This document shows positions 56,149 to 64,000 of a DNA stretch of 64,000 nt, one piece after another (positions within the stretch are counted from its first letter, which is position 1; each line of letters begins with the position of its first letter). The translations under genes and the position numbers were made by a program. Source of the DNA: Paracoccus beibuensis (GTDB lineage Bacteria > Pseudomonadota > Alphaproteobacteria > Rhodobacterales > Rhodobacteraceae); contig NZ_JAOTBD010000014.1 in assembly GCF_026162625.1 (NCBI RefSeq), positions 1-64,000 on the forward strand. The letters are read 5' to 3'. The notes below the pieces were generated by a model, which had not been told where the DNA came from, made no database searches, and saw nothing but the letters and a program-made list of their open reading frames with translations.

Positions 56149-57202
56149 GAGCTTTGTTGCGCAAAGAGCTTGAAGGCCGGACTTCCCCTTTCCCCGGGCG
56201 GACTTATCCCACGAGCTCTGTGACAGGTATGCCGAGCGCCGTGTAGCCGTTAAGCACGGCGGCGCGAATTTGGAGTTCGGCGACCTGGCAGTCGAAGTCG
56301 CGTGCCATAAGGCTCTGCCCGAGCAGCTTCACGCAATGCATCTTCGTCTCGGCGCGGCTTCGGCGGTGGTAACCGCTCCACTTTCGCCAGATCGCGCGGC
56401 CGAGGTATTTCGATGCGCGCAGTGCTTCGTTCCGGGCGATCGCACCGGCCGTTGATGGCTTCCAAGTCTTGGCGTTCTTGCGCGGCGGAATGATCGCATG
56501 GGCGCCTCGGTCGGCGACGGCGTCGTGGCACTTGCGCGTGTCGTAGGCGCCATCCGCAGTGACCGAGCCGATCTCCACATCGGCGGGGATCTGGTCAAGA
56601 AGCTCGGGCAGCATAGGCGCATCGCCTACGCTGCTACCGGTAACCTCGATGGCTCGGATTTCCAGCGTCTGTTCGTCAACGCCGATGTGGACCTTGCGCC
56701 AGAGGCGGCGTTTTGCGCCACCGTGCTTGCGGGCATTCCACTCGCCTTCGCCCTCCGCCTTGATGCCGGTGCTGTCGATCAGCAAGTTCAGCGGCCCCTG
56801 CGAGCCCCGGTAGGGAATGGCTACCGCCAAGGTCTTCTGGCGCCTGCTCAGCGTGCTGAAATCCGGCACCGTCCAATCGAGGCCGGCCAGGCGCAGCAGG
56901 CTCTCGACAAAGCCGCTCGTCTGACGGAGCGCCATGCCGAAGAGCACCTTCATCGTCAGACAGGTCTGGATCGCGGCATCGCTATACTGCGGCTGCCGGC
57001 CTCGCTTGCCCGTCGGTGGCGGCACCCACGCCATGTCCGGGTCGAACCAGATGGTCAGAGAGCCGCGCTGCTTGAGGGCTTCGTTATACGCTGGCCAGTT
57101 CTTGGTCTTGTAGCTCGGCGGCGTGGGTCTGCTCATGCAGCACGGCTACCACGCCAGATTCGCCAGCTGAATCCCCCTTAAGACTTTGTGCAACAAAGCC
57201 TC
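56149..57202. mobile_element. IS5-family insertion sequence, apparently complete
   Basis: The element of about 1.05 kb carries one transposase gene. Its left end, GCTTTGTTGCGCAAAG at 56151-56166, matches the complement of its right end (CTTTGTGCAACAAAGC, 57183-57198) in 15 of 16 bases, so these are the terminal inverted repeats. The outermost bases are uncertain by one or two. No clear target duplication joins the two flanks, in keeping with a deletion next to the insertion. It truncates the Hint-domain gene on the left and abuts a glycosyltransferase gene on the right. Confidence 0.8.
56204..57136 (-). CDS. IS5-family transposase
   Basis: A 310-residue DDE transposase with the family's N-terminal part (KTKNWPAYNEALKQRGSLTIWFD, cited as residues 10-32), GKRGRQPQYSDAAIQTCLTMKVLFG, PDFSTLSRRQKTL and the catalytic sites LIDSTGIK (first Asp), TADGAYDT (second Asp) and YHRRSRAETKMHCVK (Glu). 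The length is complete and no frameshift is seen, so it may be active. It lies within the inverted repeats of the element. Confidence 0.92.
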   Translation of the reverse strand: MSRPTPPSYKTKNWPAYNEALKQRGSLTIWFDPDMAWVPPPTGKRGRQPQYSDAAIQTCLTMKVLFGMALRQTSGFVESLLRLAGLDWTVPDFSTLSRRQKTLAVAIPYRGSQGPLNLLIDSTGIKAEGEGEWNARKHGGAKRRLWRKVHIGVDEQTLEIRAIEVTGSSVGDAPMLPELLDQIPADVEIGSVTADGAYDTRKCHDAVADRGAHAIIPPRKNAKTWKPSTAGAIARNEALRASKYLGRAIWRKWSGYHRRSRAETKMHCVKLLGQSLMARDFDCQVAELQIRAAVLNGYTALGIPVTELVG

Positions 57203-57227
57203 AACTGACAGAAACAGCCGCGCAGTT

Positions 57228-58310
57228 TCAGATCCCGTCCAGGATCTTGCGCTGGAAATCGGGATACCAGATGTCCAGGTCCCCGGTGGGGGTGCGCCAG
57301 ACCTGGCGCCAGCTACGCATGGCCGTGATGACGCCGGCCGCCTGGGGGAAATCCCACCGGCGCGACAGGCCGTCCTTGATCATCTCGCCCAGAAGCCTGC
57401 GCCACAGCATCAGGCGATAGGTCGGCAGCCAGTGCGCCGGATCGTCGGCATGGCGCTTGATGAAGACCAGCATGTTCAGCAGCTGGAAGGTGATGGCGGT
57501 CTTGCGCTTGATGCGCCCTCCCGCGATCTCGAAATGGTGCAGCCTGGCGCGATTGGCGCGCATCAGGATGCCGTGGCGGCCATAGCGATAGGACGCGTCC
57601 AGATCCTCGCCCGCGGCATAGAAGCGAAGCGAGCTGTCCAGCGGCTCGGCCAGGGCCACGTTGCGCCTCACGCTAAGACCATGGCCCGACATGAAGGTCA
57701 TCGCGGCCAGATCCAGGTGCCGTATTTCTTCGGGAATGACCGTGTTGCGCGGGCCGTCGTATTTCAGAAACAGCGCATGCATGCCCTGGAACAGGATGTT
57801 GCGGCTGATCCAGCGGCCCCATTCATATTGCATCACGCGCTGGCTGAGGCTGCCGACATGCTGCGACGGTGCGGCCTTGCGCATCAGACCCTCCGATGCC
57901 TGGGATCCGGATGCCTGCGCATTGGGCATGACCGGCACGTTGACGCCGTTCACGCCGACCACCCGGCCGCTTGTGTCCGCGTCATAGACCTCCAGCAGCC
58001 GCTCCACATAATCGGGATAGAGAAAGCTGTCGTCGTCGATCATCACGATGATGTCGCCGGTCGCGTGCCGGCAGGCCAGGTTGCGCTGCGTGGCCGAGGA
58101 TCGTTCGGTCGCGTGCAGATAATCCAGCCGGACATGGGGGTATTCCCGCGCCAGGGTCTGGACGGCCTCGCGCGTGTCCTGCCAATCGTGCGAGGAATCC
58201 GCGATCACGACCTGCTCGGGCGGGACGGTTTGGGCAAAGGCCAGCGGCAGGACGCGCAGCAGGACCTCGCGGCGGTTGTAGGTGGGGACGATCAGGGACC
58301 AGGACAGCAC
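57228..58310 (-). CDS. glycosyltransferase family 2 protein
   Basis: A 360-residue GT2 enzyme opening SLIVPTYNRREVLLRVL, with ADSSHDW, IVMIDDDSFLYPDYV (DDD metal site), a middle part including SGHGLSVRRNVAL and GEDLDASYR, and a helical C-terminus ending WYPDFQRKILDGI. The start is placed at the GTG at 58310 because GAGG lies six bases before it; an upstream TTG is less likely. It ends 26 bases from the IS5 element, so its own downstream neighbours have been lost or moved. Donor unknown. Confidence 0.82.
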   Translation of the reverse strand: MLSWSLIVPTYNRREVLLRVLPLAFAQTVPPEQVVIADSSHDWQDTREAVQTLAREYPHVRLDYLHATERSSATQRNLACRHATGDIIVMIDDDSFLYPDYVERLLEVYDADTSGRVVGVNGVNVPVMPNAQASGSQASEGLMRKAAPSQHVGSLSQRVMQYEWGRWISRNILFQGMHALFLKYDGPRNTVIPEEIRHLDLAAMTFMSGHGLSVRRNVALAEPLDSSLRFYAAGEDLDASYRYGRHGILMRANRARLHHFEIAGGRIKRKTAITFQLLNMLVFIKRHADDPAHWLPTYRLMLWRRLLGEMIKDGLSRRWDFPQAAGVITAMRSWRQVWRTPTGDLDIWYPDFQRKILDGI

Positions 58311-58477
58311 AATGAACCTCGTGACGGAAAAGGACGGCGGCCCCGGAAGGCAGCGCGTGACAGCTAGCAAGATTCGCAGTCGATAAGCACCCTCTTTTTG
58401 ATCACGGACATGGCGGCGGTTGTCATGGCCTCGGGCCGATTTTTCGGGTTAAATGTGGCTGACCCTTGTCTTGAGCG

Positions 58478-59692
58478 GTGATCTTTTTGCGCATTGCCTA
58501 TCTTGTCGGAGAGTATCCGGCAGTTTCCCATACCTTCATCCTGCGAGAGGTGGCCGCCTTGCGGGCGCAGGGGTTGGACATCCTGACATGTTCGATCCGG
58601 CGCACCGGTTCCGAACACCATCGCGGCCCCGCCGAACGGGCCGAGGCGGCGGCGACCTTCAACGTGCTGGACGTCGCGAAACGTCCCGGCCAGATGATCG
58701 CGGCACAGGTCCGGGCGCTGCGGCGGCCCGGCCTCTATCTGTCCACGCTGCGGCAGGCGTGGCGGATGCGCGGTCCGGGCTGGCGGGCGGCGCTGTACCA
58801 GCTGTTCTACTTCCTCGAGGCGGCGGTGCTGGCCCGGTACCTGCAGGACCGGCAGGTGACGCATCTGCACAACCACTTTGCCCAGGCCAGCTGCACGGTC
58901 GCGCTTCTGGCGGCGCGGCTGGCGCATATCCCCTTCAGCTTCACCCTGCACGGGCCCGCCGATTTCACCGACCCGAAGCTGTGGCGGCTGGACGAAAAGA
59001 TCCGGGCGGCGCGGTTCGTGGCCTGCATCTCGCATTACTGCCGGTCGCAGGCGATGCTGGCCAGTCCGCACGCCCAGTGGTCCAAACTGCACATCCTCCA
59101 TTGCGGGGTCGAACCCGACCGCTATGACGCAGCGCCGGCCCGGGGGCAGGGACTGCTGTTCGTGGGCCGCCTGGCCGCGGCCAAGGGCGTGCCCCTGCTG
59201 ATCGACGCCATGGCCGCGATCCGGAACCGCTGCCCCGGCGCGCACCTGACCCTGATCGGCGACGGACCCGACCGCACCCGACTGGAGGAGCAGGTCCGCG
59301 CACGGAACCTGCAGGATGCCGTCAGCTTCCTGGGCTATCGCAGCCAGGATGAGGTCACCGAGGCCTTGTCGCTGGCGGCACTGTTCGTGCTGCCATCGTT
59401 TGCCGAGGGCGTGCCCGTCGTGCTGATGGAGGCGATGGCCTCGGGCCGCGCGGTCGTGGCCACGCGCATCACGGGCATTCCTGAACTGGTCGAGGACGGC
59501 GTTTCAGGCCGCATCGTGCCCCCCGGCGACGGGGCGGCGCTGGCCGACGCCGTCTGCGCGATCCTGGCCGATCCCGACCAGGCCGCCCGCATGGGCGCCG
59601 CGGGCCGCCGGAAGGTGCGGGCCGAATTCGACATCGCTACCGAAGCCGCGCGGCTTGCCGCCCTGTTTCGCGAAACAAGGGAAAAGCCATGA
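58478..59692 (+). CDS. glycosyltransferase family 4 protein (WcaL-like)
   Basis: A 404-residue GT-B enzyme. The acceptor domain starts RIAYLVGEYPAVSHTFILREV, written as residues 5-25, with HLHNHFAQASC and FTLHGPADF, the signature of the colanic-acid WcaL group. The donor domain has LLFVGRLAAAKGVPLLIDA, LIGDGPDRTRLE, LGYRSQDEV and PSFAEGVPVVLMEAMASGRAVVAT with the EX7E pair. The start is GTG (58478); TTG alternatives lie just after. Its stop overlaps the next GT4 gene by four bases. It is the first of three coupled GT4 genes. Confidence 0.88.
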   Translation: MIFLRIAYLVGEYPAVSHTFILREVAALRAQGLDILTCSIRRTGSEHHRGPAERAEAAATFNVLDVAKRPGQMIAAQVRALRRPGLYLSTLRQAWRMRGPGWRAALYQLFYFLEAAVLARYLQDRQVTHLHNHFAQASCTVALLAARLAHIPFSFTLHGPADFTDPKLWRLDEKIRAARFVACISHYCRSQAMLASPHAQWSKLHILHCGVEPDRYDAAPARGQGLLFVGRLAAAKGVPLLIDAMAAIRNRCPGAHLTLIGDGPDRTRLEEQVRARNLQDAVSFLGYRSQDEVTEALSLAALFVLPSFAEGVPVVLMEAMASGRAVVATRITGIPELVEDGVSGRIVPPGDGAALADAVCAILADPDQAARMGAAGRRKVRAEFDIATEAARLAALFRETREKP

Positions 59693-60900
59693 CCGAAACC
59701 CGGAAAATCGCCGTGCTGATCCCCGAGTTCCCGGGGCAGACCCATTCCTTCTTCTGGCGCGAGATCGAGGCCCTGCATACCCATCACGGGATCGGGGCGC
59801 AGATCATCTCGACCCGGCTGGCGCCACGGCCGGTCATGCATGACTGGGTGGCCCAGGCCAATGCCATCCAGCTGCATCCGATGCCGCCTGCGCGCATGGT
59901 GGCGCTGACCCCGGCCCTGGCCGCCGCGCTGCCCCGGTTGATGGCCGACCCCGACCTCCGCCGCATCTTGCGTCAGCCGCGGTCCTGGGGCTTTGTCCTG
60001 ATGGCGCTGGAACTGGCGCGGATCTGCAAGGCGCGCAGGCTGACCCACTTGCATGTCCATTCCTGCGCCAACTTCGCGCTGATCGCCGCGCTGTGCCATC
60101 GGCTGTCGGGCATTCCCTACAGCCTGGTGCTGCACGGGCGGCTGGTGGACTATGGTCCGGAACAGCCGCTGAAATGGAAAGGCGCCAGCTTCGTCTTCGT
60201 TATCACCAAGATCTTGCGCCAAGAGGTCGCCGAGGTTCTGCCGCAGATGATGGACAAGGTCCGCGTCGTACCGATGGGCGTGAACACCGACATGTTCGCG
60301 CCACCCGACAGGCCGCGCCCCGACGATCCCGATCCCTTTACCTGGTTCTGCTGCGCCCGGCTGAACTGGGTCAAGGGCCACGACACGCTGATCCGCGCCG
60401 CCACGATCCTGCGCCGCGACCGGTCTGATCTGTCCTTTTGCATCCGCATCGCGGGCGAGGATGAAAAGGGTGGCTCCGGTTACCACCGCGACCTGGACCG
60501 CCTGATCGCAGAGGAAGACGCGGGCGATCTGGTGCAGCTTCTGGGCTCGGTCACCCAGGACGATGTCCGGCAGGAACTGCAATCGGCGGACGGTTTCGTG
60601 CTGGCCAGCCGCCACGAGCCCCTGGGCGTGGCCTATATGGAGGCAATGGCCTGCGAATTGCCGGTGATCGGCACCGATGCGGGTGGGGTGGCCGAACTGA
60701 TCACCCAGGGCGCGGACGGAATGCTGATCCCGCCGAACGACCCGCAGGCCCTGGCCCGCGCGATGGCCCAGGTGATCGAGGACGCCGCGCTGCGCCGCCG
60801 CATGGGTCAGGCGGCGCGCCAGAAGATCCTGCGGAATTTCAGTTCACGCCGCAGCGCGGATGCGCTGGCGCTGGCGTTGCACGAATGCGACCGGCCATGA
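59689..60900 (+). CDS. glycosyltransferase family 4 protein
   Basis: A 403-residue GT-B enzyme, paralogous in plan to its neighbours: KIAVLIPEFPGQTHSFFWREIEAL, given as residues 6-29, HLHVHSCANFALIAALCHR, LVLHGRLVDYG, then CCARLNWVKGHDTLIRAA, LLGSVTQDDV and ASRHEPLGVAYMEAMACELPVIGTDAGGVAE with the EX7E glutamates. The start and stop overlap the genes before and after by four bases each. It probably adds one internal residue of the repeat unit. Confidence 0.88.
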   Translation: MTETRKIAVLIPEFPGQTHSFFWREIEALHTHHGIGAQIISTRLAPRPVMHDWVAQANAIQLHPMPPARMVALTPALAAALPRLMADPDLRRILRQPRSWGFVLMALELARICKARRLTHLHVHSCANFALIAALCHRLSGIPYSLVLHGRLVDYGPEQPLKWKGASFVFVITKILRQEVAEVLPQMMDKVRVVPMGVNTDMFAPPDRPRPDDPDPFTWFCCARLNWVKGHDTLIRAATILRRDRSDLSFCIRIAGEDEKGGSGYHRDLDRLIAEEDAGDLVQLLGSVTQDDVRQELQSADGFVLASRHEPLGVAYMEAMACELPVIGTDAGGVAELITQGADGMLIPPNDPQALARAMAQVIEDAALRRRMGQAARQKILRNFSSRRSADALALALHECDRP

Positions 60901-62180
60901 CACCGCCTCTTGGACCCACCGTCCTGCTGATCGCCGAGGCGGCCAATCCCGAATGGGTATCGGTCCCTCTGGTCGGCTGGTCGCTGGCCTCGGCGCTGCG
61001 CCGGCATGCCGATGTGCATATCGTCACCCAGCAGCGCAACCGCGAGGCCTTCCTGCGCGCCGGGCTGGTCGAGGGGCGGGATTTCACCGCCCTCGACAGC
61101 GAAGCCATCGCCGCGCCCATGTACCGCCTGGCCAGCATCCTGCGCATGGGCAAGGGCAAGGGCTGGACGATGACCACGGCCATCTCGGCGCTGAGCTATC
61201 CCTATTTCGAACGACTGGTCTGGCAGCACTTCGGCGCCGACATCCGGGCAAGGCGCTTCGACCTGGTCCATCGCATCACGCCTTTGTCGCCGACCGTCGT
61301 CTCGCCCATCGCGGGCAAGATCGCGGCGGCGGGGGTGCCTTTCGTGCTGGGGCCTCTGAATGGCGGCGTACCCTGGCCCAAGGGCTTCGATGCGGAACGC
61401 CGGCAGGAACGCGAATGGCTGTCCTATGTGCGCGGTGTCTACAAGCTGAACCCGTTGCGGGGCAGGTCGCTGCGGTCCACGGCGCTGATCCTGGCCGGGT
61501 CGCGCCACACCGCCAGCGAGATTCCCCAAGCCCATCAGGACAGGGTTGTCTGGCTGCCCGAAAACGCGATCGACCCGGCGCGCTTCAACCTGGTGGCGGA
61601 CCAGGACCTGACCCTGCCGCTGCGGGCCTGCTTCGTCGGGCGGCTGGTGCCCTACAAGGGGCCCGACATGCTGATCGAGGCGGCGGCGCCGCTGATCGCG
61701 GCCGGGCAGCTGGTGCTGGACGTGATCGGTGACGGGCCGATGATGACGGCGCTGCGCGAGCAGGCGGCCAGGCTGGGTGCCCAGGGCGGGATCACCTTCC
61801 ACGGCAACCTGTCCCACGAAAAGGTGCAGGAGGTGATGGTCCGGTCGAACCTGCTGACCTTCCCCTCGATCCGGGAATTCGGCGGCGGCGTCGTGCTCGA
61901 GGCGATGGCGCTTGGGGTGGTGCCGATGGTCGTCGACTATGCCGGCCCAGGAGAGCTGGTGTCCGACGAAACCGGCTATCCGATCGCCTTGGGCGAGCGG
62001 CCGCAGATCGTGTCGCGTTTCCGTGCTGCGCTTGGGGCGCTGGTCGCCGATCCTTCGGGCCTGCCCGGCAAGGCCCGCGCAGCGCGCAGTCAGGCGCTGG
62101 CGGATTATACCTGGGACGCAAAGGCCGCAAAGATCGTTGCCCTGTATCGCCGCCTTCTGCAGGATCGCCGGGGCAGCTAA
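60897..62180 (+). CDS. glycosyltransferase family 4 protein
   Basis: A 427-residue GT-B enzyme. N-terminal VLLIAEAANPEWVSVPLVGWSLASAL, given as residues 9-34, leads to FDLVHRITPLSPTVVSPIAGK and LGPLNGGVPWP; the donor domain has CFVGRLVPYKGPDMLIEAA, VIGDGPMMTAL, FHGNLSHEKVQEVM and PSIREFGGGVVLEAMALGVVPMVVDYAGPGELV (EX7E). The ATG at 60897 overlaps the previous stop (ATGA). It is the last of the three coupled GT4 genes and ends convergent with the exosortase gene, 12 bases apart. Confidence 0.87.
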   Translation: MTPPLGPTVLLIAEAANPEWVSVPLVGWSLASALRRHADVHIVTQQRNREAFLRAGLVEGRDFTALDSEAIAAPMYRLASILRMGKGKGWTMTTAISALSYPYFERLVWQHFGADIRARRFDLVHRITPLSPTVVSPIAGKIAAAGVPFVLGPLNGGVPWPKGFDAERRQEREWLSYVRGVYKLNPLRGRSLRSTALILAGSRHTASEIPQAHQDRVVWLPENAIDPARFNLVADQDLTLPLRACFVGRLVPYKGPDMLIEAAAPLIAAGQLVLDVIGDGPMMTALREQAARLGAQGGITFHGNLSHEKVQEVMVRSNLLTFPSIREFGGGVVLEAMALGVVPMVVDYAGPGELVSDETGYPIALGERPQIVSRFRAALGALVADPSGLPGKARAARSQALADYTWDAKAAKIVALYRRLLQDRRGS

Positions 62181-62192
62181 GCCGCCCCGCCG

Positions 62193-63794
62193 TCAGCTTT
62201 CGGGAATGAAGCGCGGCAGCACGGCAACGACTTCCCGGGTCATGTCCAGCAGGCGCGCCTCGGCGGCTTCCTCGGATTCGCCTTTCGACATCAGCGTCGT
62301 CAGTCGGACGATGCCGCCGTCGGTCTGCCCGCGACGGATCCCGTCCAGCAGCAGGTTGAACTTGGCCGCAAGGTCCCAGGCCACCTGGCGTTCGCCTTGC
62401 TGGAACCAGTAATAGACCATCATGCGGGTCTCGCCCTTCTGGATGATGGCCCGGTTCAGCGGAAAGTCCCCTTCGACCCCCAGTTGCCGCGCGACATCGA
62501 TCCGGTCCAGCTTGGCCATCTCCCAGCCCGAGGAGGGCAGGCAGATCTCGGGCGAATGGATCCCGCCCTGGGTCTGGTCGTTGTAGAATGCGCTGAAGAA
62601 GCCGACCGCGGGCGTTTCGTCGTTGCGGGTGAAGGTGGCCTGGCGGTAATCGTCGGCACCCAGCCTCTTTTCGACATCGACGGTCAGGCGTTCCTCGGGG
62701 CCTCTCTGCTGCCAAGCCCCCAGTTCGCGGGGGAAGATGGCAAAGCTGGTCCGCTGGACGATGACATCCCGATCGGGGGCCGCCACCTGCCAGGCGGCCA
62801 GCGCGCCCAGCCCCATCACCGCCGCGGCGATCATCGCGGTCGACGGTTGGACCATGCGCAGCCGTCCCAGTTGCGCCGCCATCCCAGAGGTGTCCAGGTC
62901 CAGCGCATCGGCCAGCGTGGGCCTGCCGGGATGGAACAGCAGCATCAGCCGCGCCAGGCCGAACAGCAGCAGGATGCAGATGATGAAGACCACCCAGCCT
63001 TCGAAGAAGTGGGTGAACCCCTCCAGCCACTCGATCCCGTAATAGTTCGCGATGATCCCGGCCACGGCGATCCGGACGGAATTCATCAAAACGGTGATCG
63101 GCACCGCGGCCAGCAGCAGCACCGCCTTGTGCCATTTCGGCCCGCGGTAGAGCACGGCGAAGATGTAGGAAAACGACATGATCGGGAACAGGTAGCGCAG
63201 GCCCGAACAGGCCTCGGCCACGTGCAGGCGCATGACGCCCAGGTCGATGATGTTGCCTTCCAGGAAGACCGGCACCGCCAGCATCTTGAGAAGGCCGACG
63301 CCGATTTCGGACGACACCATCTGCAGCCAGATCGAGACCTTGTAATACAGCGTCGCGGGCAGCGGCAGCATGTACACAAGGTGCAGGATCGAGGGCCAGA
63401 AGTTCTTGCCCCGCGACCAGCCGAAGGACACGAAGATGATGCCGGCGACCCAGATGATCGTGGCATAGGCCACAAGATCGTCCACCCGCGCCAGCTTGCC
63501 CAGGGCGCCGATCATGAAGGCCAGCCCGATGACCAGCACGCCCGGCCAGCGATCGGCGACCTGTCCCTGCTGAGGCGGATATTGCTTGAGCTCGCGCAGG
63601 AACATCATGGCAGACAGGATCGGGATCAGCGGCCCGTGGCTGTATTCCGGCGTCTGCCAGGCCAGAAGCAGTGCATCCAGCCCGTCGATGAAGAACCAAC
63701 CCGCGGCAATCGTGGCGACAGCCAGCCAGAACAGGCCAAAGCCGTTGATCGACACGTGATCGCGAAAGAGAGAACCGTCTTCGCTGGAGGCCAT
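62193..63794 (-). CDS. xrtD: exosortase (VPLPA-CTERM type, XrtD-like) fused to EpsI domain
   Basis: A 533-residue membrane protease-transpeptidase. About eight helices in residues 15-290 hold the exosortase active site: EACSGLRYLF (Cys196), MNSVRIAVAG (Arg241) and EGFTHFFEGW (His262), plus YSHGPLIP at the first loop. After a further helix (AAAVMGLGALAAWQVAA, about 325-341) comes a periplasmic EpsI domain (PRELGAWQQRG, HSPEICLPSSGWEM, MMVYYWFQQGER). The fusion and the surrounding VPLPA-CTERM genes fit exosortase D. It should cleave sorting tails of the substrates listed here at the cytoplasmic membrane. The ATG at 63794 follows GGAGG with short spacing. Confidence 0.93.
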   Translation of the reverse strand: MASSEDGSLFRDHVSINGFGLFWLAVATIAAGWFFIDGLDALLLAWQTPEYSHGPLIPILSAMMFLRELKQYPPQQGQVADRWPGVLVIGLAFMIGALGKLARVDDLVAYATIIWVAGIIFVSFGWSRGKNFWPSILHLVYMLPLPATLYYKVSIWLQMVSSEIGVGLLKMLAVPVFLEGNIIDLGVMRLHVAEACSGLRYLFPIMSFSYIFAVLYRGPKWHKAVLLLAAVPITVLMNSVRIAVAGIIANYYGIEWLEGFTHFFEGWVVFIICILLLFGLARLMLLFHPGRPTLADALDLDTSGMAAQLGRLRMVQPSTAMIAAAVMGLGALAAWQVAAPDRDVIVQRTSFAIFPRELGAWQQRGPEERLTVDVEKRLGADDYRQATFTRNDETPAVGFFSAFYNDQTQGGIHSPEICLPSSGWEMAKLDRIDVARQLGVEGDFPLNRAIIQKGETRMMVYYWFQQGERQVAWDLAAKFNLLLDGIRRGQTDGGIVRLTTLMSKGESEEAAEARLLDMTREVVAVLPRFIPES

Positions 63795-63941
63795 CTGATC
63801 GTTACCTTTTACAAGGCTGCCTGCGCGGCCAGCCGAAACCCGTCAACATGAACCTTATCTTATCCGCTGCCGCCTGTTGACAGGGCATGGACGGATCTTT
63901 CGTCAAATTTTGCTGTTCCCGTTTTGCGGGATGAAACAAGA

Positions 63942-63965
63942 AAAGCCCGCCGAGGGGCGGGCTTT
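63942..63965 (-). terminator. Rho-independent terminator of the right-edge gene
   Basis: AAAGCCCGCC at 63942-63951 pairs perfectly with 63956-63965 over GAGG. On the minus strand it is followed by a T-rich stretch (TCTTGTTTCATC). It lies 22 bases past the stop of the partial gene at the edge and upstream of the exosortase promoter. Confidence 0.8.
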
Positions 63966-63987
63966 CCTGTCAGATGCCGCAAAAGGA

Positions 63988-64000
63988 TCAGGCGGCTTTC
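63988..64000 (-). CDS. 3' end of a minus-strand gene, possibly another CTERM protein
   Basis: The minus strand at the window edge reads AAA GCC GCC TGA, i.e. Lys-Ala-Ala-stop, followed by a terminator at the right distance. Two CTERM proteins in this window end exactly in KAA (at 16733 and 25733). An exosortase substrate directly upstream of the exosortase gene would be logical, but only three codons are visible. Confidence 0.35.

Noticed and set aside
61792..63699. Minus-strand open frame of 635 codons overlapping the exosortase gene
   Set aside because: It is an alternative frame of the exosortase gene; the chosen frame contains the conserved Cys, Arg and His motifs and the EpsI domain.

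Overview
The window is GC-rich alphaproteobacterial DNA, most probably from a Paracoccus-like member of the Rhodobacterales. The main reasons are several proteins ending in the VPLPA-CTERM sorting tail typical of that order, a matching exosortase, and a replicon built from a replication initiator of the RPA type plus parA and parB. It reads as part of an extrachromosomal element (large plasmid or chromid) devoted to making, exporting and decorating an exopolysaccharide. The host assignment is inferred from protein families and composition; no rRNA or tRNA gene is present to confirm it.

Region 1 (1-21.3 kb) is the polysaccharide core. After an IS30 transposase fragment at the left edge come a VPLPA-CTERM protein, glycosyltransferases, a Wzz/GumC chain-length protein with a separate CpsD-like ATPase, a WecG/TagA/CpsF transferase, an ExeA-like ATPase, an ExoY/WbaP-type priming transferase, a PrsT-like TPR lipoprotein, a Wza-like export protein and an outer-membrane barrel. 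A Wzx-like flippase, a pyruvyl transferase and two GT2 enzymes follow. This is nearly a complete Wzx/Wzy pathway. I see no Wzy polymerase in the window.

Region 2 (21.3-37.8 kb) is accessory surface biology: a 988-residue beta-helix protein without a signal peptide, three further CTERM-tailed proteins or tail variants in and around it, a GT61 enzyme, a frameshifted SGNH acetylesterase containing a CCCTG microsatellite, and two tandem GT2/alpha-beta-hydrolase fusion proteins. An IalB-like protein and an SH3/DUF1236 protein follow.

Region 3 (36.7-49.5 kb) has a short GT/acetyltransferase operon, then the replication module (repA divergent from parA-parB, with iteron-like repeats between them and three copies of a palindrome that I interpret as parS), the rmlCBDA dTDP-rhamnose operon and UDP-galactopyranose mutase. 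This pairing of a RepA replicon with a rhamnose operon resembles the 'biofilm plasmids' known from roseobacters.

Region 4 (49.7-64 kb) is a patchwork. It holds a tyrosine recombinase, IS66 and IS5 remnants, wecC-wecB for UDP-ManNAcA, a Hint-domain gene truncated by an apparently intact IS5-family element, four more glycosyltransferases, and the exosortase-EpsI fusion that should process the VPLPA-CTERM proteins. At the right edge a minus-strand gene ends in Lys-Ala-Ala, as the sorting substrates do. The predicted precursors made here are dTDP-L-rhamnose, UDP-galactofuranose and UDP-ManNAcA. Several genes carry single frameshifts at short repeats or homopolymers; these may be phase variation, decay or sequencing error.
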